The notes under the pieces: model-generated | Databases searched by the model: none | The model's input: the letters and a program-made list of their open reading frames with translations, nothing else | What the model was told of the DNA's origin: nothing | Program-made: the position numbers and the translations under genes | Part shown: one piece after another, positions 5,683 to 8,572 of the stretch | Layout of the letters: every line of letters begins with the position of its first letter | How positions within the stretch are numbered: position 1 is the first letter of the stretch | NCBI GenBank assembly: GCA_021812735.1 | Contig: JAKAMV010000386.1 | Coordinates: 1 to 8,572 of the forward strand | Length of the DNA: 8,572 bases | DNA from: Chloroflexota bacterium | Lineage (GTDB): Bacteria; Chloroflexota; Limnocylindria; Limnocylindrales; CSP1-4 | Reading direction: 5' to 3'

Positions 5683-5782
5683 CAGCGGCCTGGCGCGCGT
5701 GGCCGCACAGCGAGGGGGCTGGCGTGGCCGCCCAGCGAGCTGGCGCGCGTGGCGGCCCAGCGAGCTGGCGCGCGTGGCGGCA
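5683..5782 (+). repeat. Four tandem copies of a 25-bp unit
   Basis: The units are 5683-5707, 5708-5732, 5733-5757 and 5758-5782. All are 25 bp; units 3 and 4 differ only in the last base, and unit 2 is the most diverged. The consensus starts CAGCGAGCTGGCGCGCGTGG. The 25-bp period shifts frame at each copy, so this is not a coding repeat. Confidence 0.88.
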
Positions 5783-5899
5783 CCGACCCCTCTGGCCGCC
5801 AGACCGCTGTCTGCATCGCCACGCAGTACGTTCGTCCTGGTGCATGGCGGTACGATCGGGTGGCCGAGCGGCACAGGGCCGTCGCGTACCTTGAAGGGT
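5783..5899. other. Upstream region of the GAF-GGDEF gene
   Basis: No gene is seen. Two -10-like hexamers lie on the plus strand: TACGAT at 5851-5856 and TACCTT at 5887-5892. The second lies 7 bp before the in-frame GTG at 5900, which would allow a nearly leaderless transcript. Neither has a convincing -35. Either could drive the downstream cyclase gene. Confidence 0.3.
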
Positions 5900-5965
5900 G
5901 TGGACGGGACGCACCAGAGTGGACCCGTGTCTACGGCGAGGGGCGGGGCGGCCTCTTCGGGCAGC

Positions 5966-8434
5966 ATGTCGGCCGCGACGACGAGCGGGATGGCCGCGCT
6001 GTCCGGTGCGGCTGCCGCGACGCAGGGCACCGTAGCCGCGCCGGCGGCTGTGGCGGCCGACGACGCCCTTCTGGCACGTGCAAACGCGGACGCGCCGCCG
6101 ATCGATGGGGCCCGGTCTGAGCTCTCGACCGCGGCCGCCCCCGACTCGGCCCCCGCCGCCCCCGATCCGGCCTCCGCTGCCGACCACCCGCGAGCCGCCC
6201 CCGACCACCCGCGAGCCGCCGCCGCCGCCCCCGATTCGGCCCCCGGTCCAACCCCCCGCGGCGACACCACCGAGCGACTGCGCGCGCTCCTGGACGTCGC
6301 GCGCGAGCTCACCCGCACGTTCGACCTGTCGACCATCCTGCGCACCATCGTGCGCTCCGTGAACTGGCTCGTCGGCACCGACCTCGCGATCATCAGCCTG
6401 CGCGTCGACGATCAGGTCCTGAGACCCGTCGCCTGGGACGGACTCCCCGCAGACGTTGGATCCCTCGCGCCACTGCCCGCCGCCGCGCCCTTCGTCGCCG
6501 ACCTGCTCGCCGGACGGACCTGGACCTGCGACGACGCCGCCGAACCACCGGCCGGGCTCGAGCTGGTCGCCTGGAAACACTACGCGGCACACGCGCTCGT
6601 ACCCCTCATGCGCGACGGCCACGCCGTCGGGCTGCTCGAAGCCGCCTGGCGGGAGCCACACGCCTGGAGCGCCGAGGAGCTGGCGTTCCTGGAGATGATC
6701 GCGAGCCAGGCGGCGATCGCGATCCACAACGCCGACGCGGTCGCCGAATCCCACCGCTGGGCGGCGCAGCTCGCCGTCCTGCAGGCATCGATCAGCCGAC
6801 TCAACCGGCTCAACTCGGTCGAGTCGGTCGGTCGGGCGATCGTGGAGGAGACCCGCCGCATCGTCGATTACCACAACTGCCGCGTCTACCTGCTCCAACC
6901 ACCGGACCTGCTCGAGCCGATCGCGTCTGGCGGCGAGGTGGGCAGCTACGCTGACATCCCGGCCGACCTGCTGCGGACGAAAGTCGGCGTCGGCTTCACG
7001 GGCTGGGTCGCGCAGCACGACGAGCCGCTGGTGCTCGACGACGCGGGAGCCGATCCACGTGGCGCGAGAATCCCCGGCACGCCCGACCTCGCCGAGTCGA
7101 TGGTGGTCGTGCCCATGCATTTCGACGACCGCGTGATCGGCGTAGTGACGCTCTCGAAGCTCGGCCTGCGCCAGTTCGACAAGCGTGATCTGCACGTGAT
7201 GAGCATCCTGGCGGACGCCGCCGGGAGTGCCATCGAGAGCGCTCGGGCGTTCGAGGAGGTGCATCGGCGCGAGCGGGAGATGCGCAGCCTCCTCGCGCTC
7301 TCGGGCGAGGTGGCCGCCACCCTGGACCCCCAGCGCGCTGCCCACCTGGCCGCCCGGCACATCGCGAACGTCTTCGAGGCGGACAGCGTGGCGATCATCC
7401 TCTGGCGTCGGGAGCGCAACGGCATCGCCACGCTGGGCATGTACCCGCAGCCTGAGGGACCCGTGCCAGAGTTCAGGGGCCTCGACGCGCACCCGCTGCT
7501 CAAGCGCGTGATGGCCGAGCAGGAGCGCACCGTGGTCCGCACAGACGATCCACTGGCCGATCCCGCCGAGGCAGCGCGGCTGCGCGAGCTCGGGATGGCG
7601 ATGAGCGTCTTCGTGCCGCTCGTCGCGCAGAATGCCGCGATCGGTCTCCTGCGGCTGCGCTTCGTCGCGCCTCGACCGTTCGACGCGGCGGCGCTCGACT
7701 TCGCGCAGGCGATGGCGAACGAAGCGGCCATGGCGCTCGAGAATGCGCGCCTGTACGAGGCGGCACGCGACCTCGCGGACCACGACCCGCTGACGAACTT
7801 CTACAACTACCGTTACCTGCACGAACGGCTCGGCGAGGAGCTGCTCCGCGCGAGGCGCGCACGCCGGTCGGTGGGCCTGCTGATGATCGACCTGGACGAC
7901 TTCAAGCTCGTCAACGACACGCTCGGGCACCGGGTGGGCGACCAGGTCTTGCGGTGGGCCGCCGACCTGATCGGCTCGGCGCTGCGCGAGTCGGATGTGC
8001 CGGCGCGCTACGGCGGCGACGAGTTCGCCGTGATCCTGCCGGATGCCGATCGGGTGGCTGCGCGAGCGGTGGCGGCACGCATCGTGGGCGCGTTCCGCGA
8101 TGCGGCGTTCCAGGTGACCGACCGTCCGCCAGTGTCGATCGGTGCGTCGATCGGGATCGCCTCGTTTCCGGCTGACGCGCACTTGGCGGGGGAGCTGATC
8201 GCAGCGGCCGATGCCGACCTGTACCGGGCGAAGCGTGCCGAAGCGGACCGGGCGGCCGGCGACGATCCTGCGCCGGCGCGCCACGACGACTGCGCTGGGG
8301 CGAACGCCGAGACCGACCGACCGGCCGACGAGGTGGCCGATGGGGCCGACCGACCGGCTGAGGATGTGGCCGATGGGGCCGACCGACCGGCCGACGACCC
8401 CGGGGCTTCGGCCCACAGGCTTCCGGCAGTCTGA
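5966..8434 (+). CDS. Soluble diguanylate cyclase with three GAF domains and C-terminal GGDEF domain
   Basis: From the ATG at 5966 the product is 822 aa with no membrane helix, so it is a cytosolic sensor that makes c-di-GMP from two GTP. An Ala/Pro/Asp-rich disordered head (1-100) precedes GAF1 (about 103-255), GAF2 (about 265-425) and GAF3 (about 435-600), joined by helical linkers. The GGDEF domain spans about 605-760: entry DHDPLTNFYNYR (605-616), metal Asp642 in IDLDDFK, then NDTLGH, and the active loop RYGGDEF (681-687) with metal Asp685. The allosteric inhibition motif R674-E-S-D677 is intact, so the enzyme should be active and product-inhibited. No EAL or HD-GYP domain is present. GAF ligands cannot be read from sequence. 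A hydrophilic tail (761-822) contains 11-aa repeats. The start is uncertain: in-frame GTGs at 5900 and 5927 and an ATG at 5990 are alternatives, none with a strong ribosome site. The open frame continues upstream into the repeats, but that part is unlikely to be translated. Confidence 0.88.
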   Translation: MSAATTSGMAALSGAAAATQGTVAAPAAVAADDALLARANADAPPIDGARSELSTAAAPDSAPAAPDPASAADHPRAAPDHPRAAAAAPDSAPGPTPRGDTTERLRALLDVARELTRTFDLSTILRTIVRSVNWLVGTDLAIISLRVDDQVLRPVAWDGLPADVGSLAPLPAAAPFVADLLAGRTWTCDDAAEPPAGLELVAWKHYAAHALVPLMRDGHAVGLLEAAWREPHAWSAEELAFLEMIASQAAIAIHNADAVAESHRWAAQLAVLQASISRLNRLNSVESVGRAIVEETRRIVDYHNCRVYLLQPPDLLEPIASGGEVGSYADIPADLLRTKVGVGFTGWVAQHDEPLVLDDAGADPRGARIPGTPDLAESMVVVPMHFDDRVIGVVTLSKLGLRQFDKRDLHVMSILADAAGSAIESARAFEEVHRREREMRSLLALSGEVAATLDPQRAAHLAARHIANVFEADSVAIILWRRERNGIATLGMYPQPEGPVPEFRGLDAHPLLKRVMAEQERTVVRTDDPLADPAEAARLRELGMAMSVFVPLVAQNAAIGLLRLRFVAPRPFDAAALDFAQAMANEAAMALENARLYEAARDLADHDPLTNFYNYRYLHERLGEELLRARRARRSVGLLMIDLDDFKLVNDTLGHRVGDQVLRWAADLIGSALRESDVPARYGGDEFAVILPDADRVAARAVAARIVGAFRDAAFQVTDRPPVSIGASIGIASFPADAHLAGELIAAADADLYRAKRAEADRAAGDDPAPARHDDCAGANAETDRPADEVADGADRPAEDVADGADRPADDPGASAHRLPAV
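6181..6220 (+). repeat. In-gene 21-bp tandem repeat (7-aa) in the disordered head
   Basis: CGACCACCCGCGAGCCGCC occurs at 6181-6199 and 6202-6220. The 21-bp period keeps frame and gives two DHPRAA blocks in the Ala/Pro-rich head of the cyclase. It is flanked by similar APDSAP blocks, indicating expansion of a flexible linker. Confidence 0.75.
8315..8401 (+). repeat. In-gene 33-bp tandem repeat (11-aa) in the cyclase tail
   Basis: Two full 33-bp units (8315-8347 and 8348-8380) and a 21-bp partial (8381-8401) encode DRPADEVADGA, DRPAEDVADGA and DRPADDP. The period is in frame and the substitutions are conservative, as expected for a translated acidic tail. Unlike the intergenic repeats, it is therefore a coding repeat. 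Confidence 0.85.
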
Positions 8435-8572
8435 GCGGCGAGCGGGACGGGGGGCTGCGGCGGATGGCCACCCTCCGAGACAGTTCGCGAGCGCCGTGGG
8501 CGACGGCCCGCGCTCCGGAAGGCGCGGCCGCGACCCGTGCGCAGGCGGGCACGCTGCCGTCGGCGAGGGCCC
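8435..8572. other. 3' flank of the cyclase gene; possible hairpin and possible start of a next gene
   Basis: CCGCGC (8508-8513) and GCGCGG (8522-8527) can form a 6-bp hairpin without a T-tract, so a terminator is doubtful. An ATG at 8464, preceded by GGGGGG 12 nt upstream, opens a plus-strand frame to the window edge (MATLRDSSRAPWATAR...). It is too short to recognise and may be chance. Confidence 0.25.

Noticed and set aside
4751..5782. CRISPR array
   Set aside because: The repeats are tandem without unique spacers, or are only two copies at irregular distance. No cas gene is present.
4854..5822. Minus-strand open frame of 322 codons across the repeat region
   Set aside because: Repeat offsets of 25, 50, 104 and 109 bp put identical DNA in different frames, so there is no conserved peptide; there is no ribosome site.
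5851..5935. tRNA-Ser/Leu-like stretch (GGTGGCCGAGCGG)
   Set aside because: The D-arm-like sequence is not followed by a T-arm (no TTCGANNC) or a matching acceptor stem.
5279..5965. Upstream extension of the cyclase frame to 5279
   Set aside because: The extension translates the 73-bp and 25-bp repeats, whose offsets shift frame, and gives an Arg/Trp/Ala-rich peptide with no domain. A start between 5900 and 5990 is more credible.
4958..8416. Very long minus-strand open frame (1152 codons) opposite the cyclase gene
   Set aside because: It is the antisense of the GAF-GGDEF gene in very GC-rich DNA, shows no domain, is Arg/His/Val-rich, and runs into the intergenic repeats.

Overview
This is a high-GC (roughly 70% by eye) bacterial window with four well-supported genes. 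GTG starts, Ala/Arg/Pro-rich coding and the gene mix (a dimethylformamidase-like C-terminal domain protein, an NRAMP-like carrier beside a stand-alone MgtE sensor, and a multi-GAF diguanylate cyclase) point to Chloroflexota (Thermomicrobia- or Limnocylindria-like). Actinomycetota is the alternative. This placement is an inference from composition and gene content; there is no marker gene here.

Layout. (1) 64-1857, plus: a membrane-anchored, extracytoplasmic protein with the N,N-dimethylformamidase large-subunit-type domain, probably translated from a leaderless GTG. (2) 1883-4424, minus: a tight two-gene operon running towards gene 1. The upstream gene (3159-4424) is a soluble PRC-barrel + MgtE_N + paired CBS protein, which is the magnesium-sensing half of MgtE without its membrane channel. 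One base after its stop codon starts an 11-helix NRAMP-family carrier (1883-3157) whose metal-site motifs are not the canonical ones. A good promoter (TTGACA-N18-TATCGT, minus strand) lies at 4656-4685. It predicts a 5' leader of about 225 nt that begins with a 13-bp stem. (3) 4686-5899: about 1.2 kb without a convincing gene, packed with several families of direct and tandem repeats. (4) About 5966-8434, plus: a soluble signalling protein with three GAF domains and an intact GGDEF diguanylate cyclase domain.

How the parts fit. The sensor/carrier pair reads as a two-piece metal-homeostasis module: the MgtE cytosolic gate seems to have been attached to an NRAMP-type pore instead of an MgtE pore. 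The altered carrier site fits Mg2+ or another hard cation better than Mn2+/Fe2+. The cyclase would make c-di-GMP in response to unknown GAF ligands. The dimethylformamidase-like protein has no obvious functional link to the others.

The most unusual non-coding signal is a shared 17-bp core, GTKCACWTGACGTGCGA. It occurs four times, twice on each strand, and each time it is followed in the same relative orientation by an array of short tandem units (11 bp in one family, about 12 bp in the other). The repeat offsets (11, 25, 50, 104 and 109 bp) are not multiples of three, so the long open frames crossing this region are not real genes.
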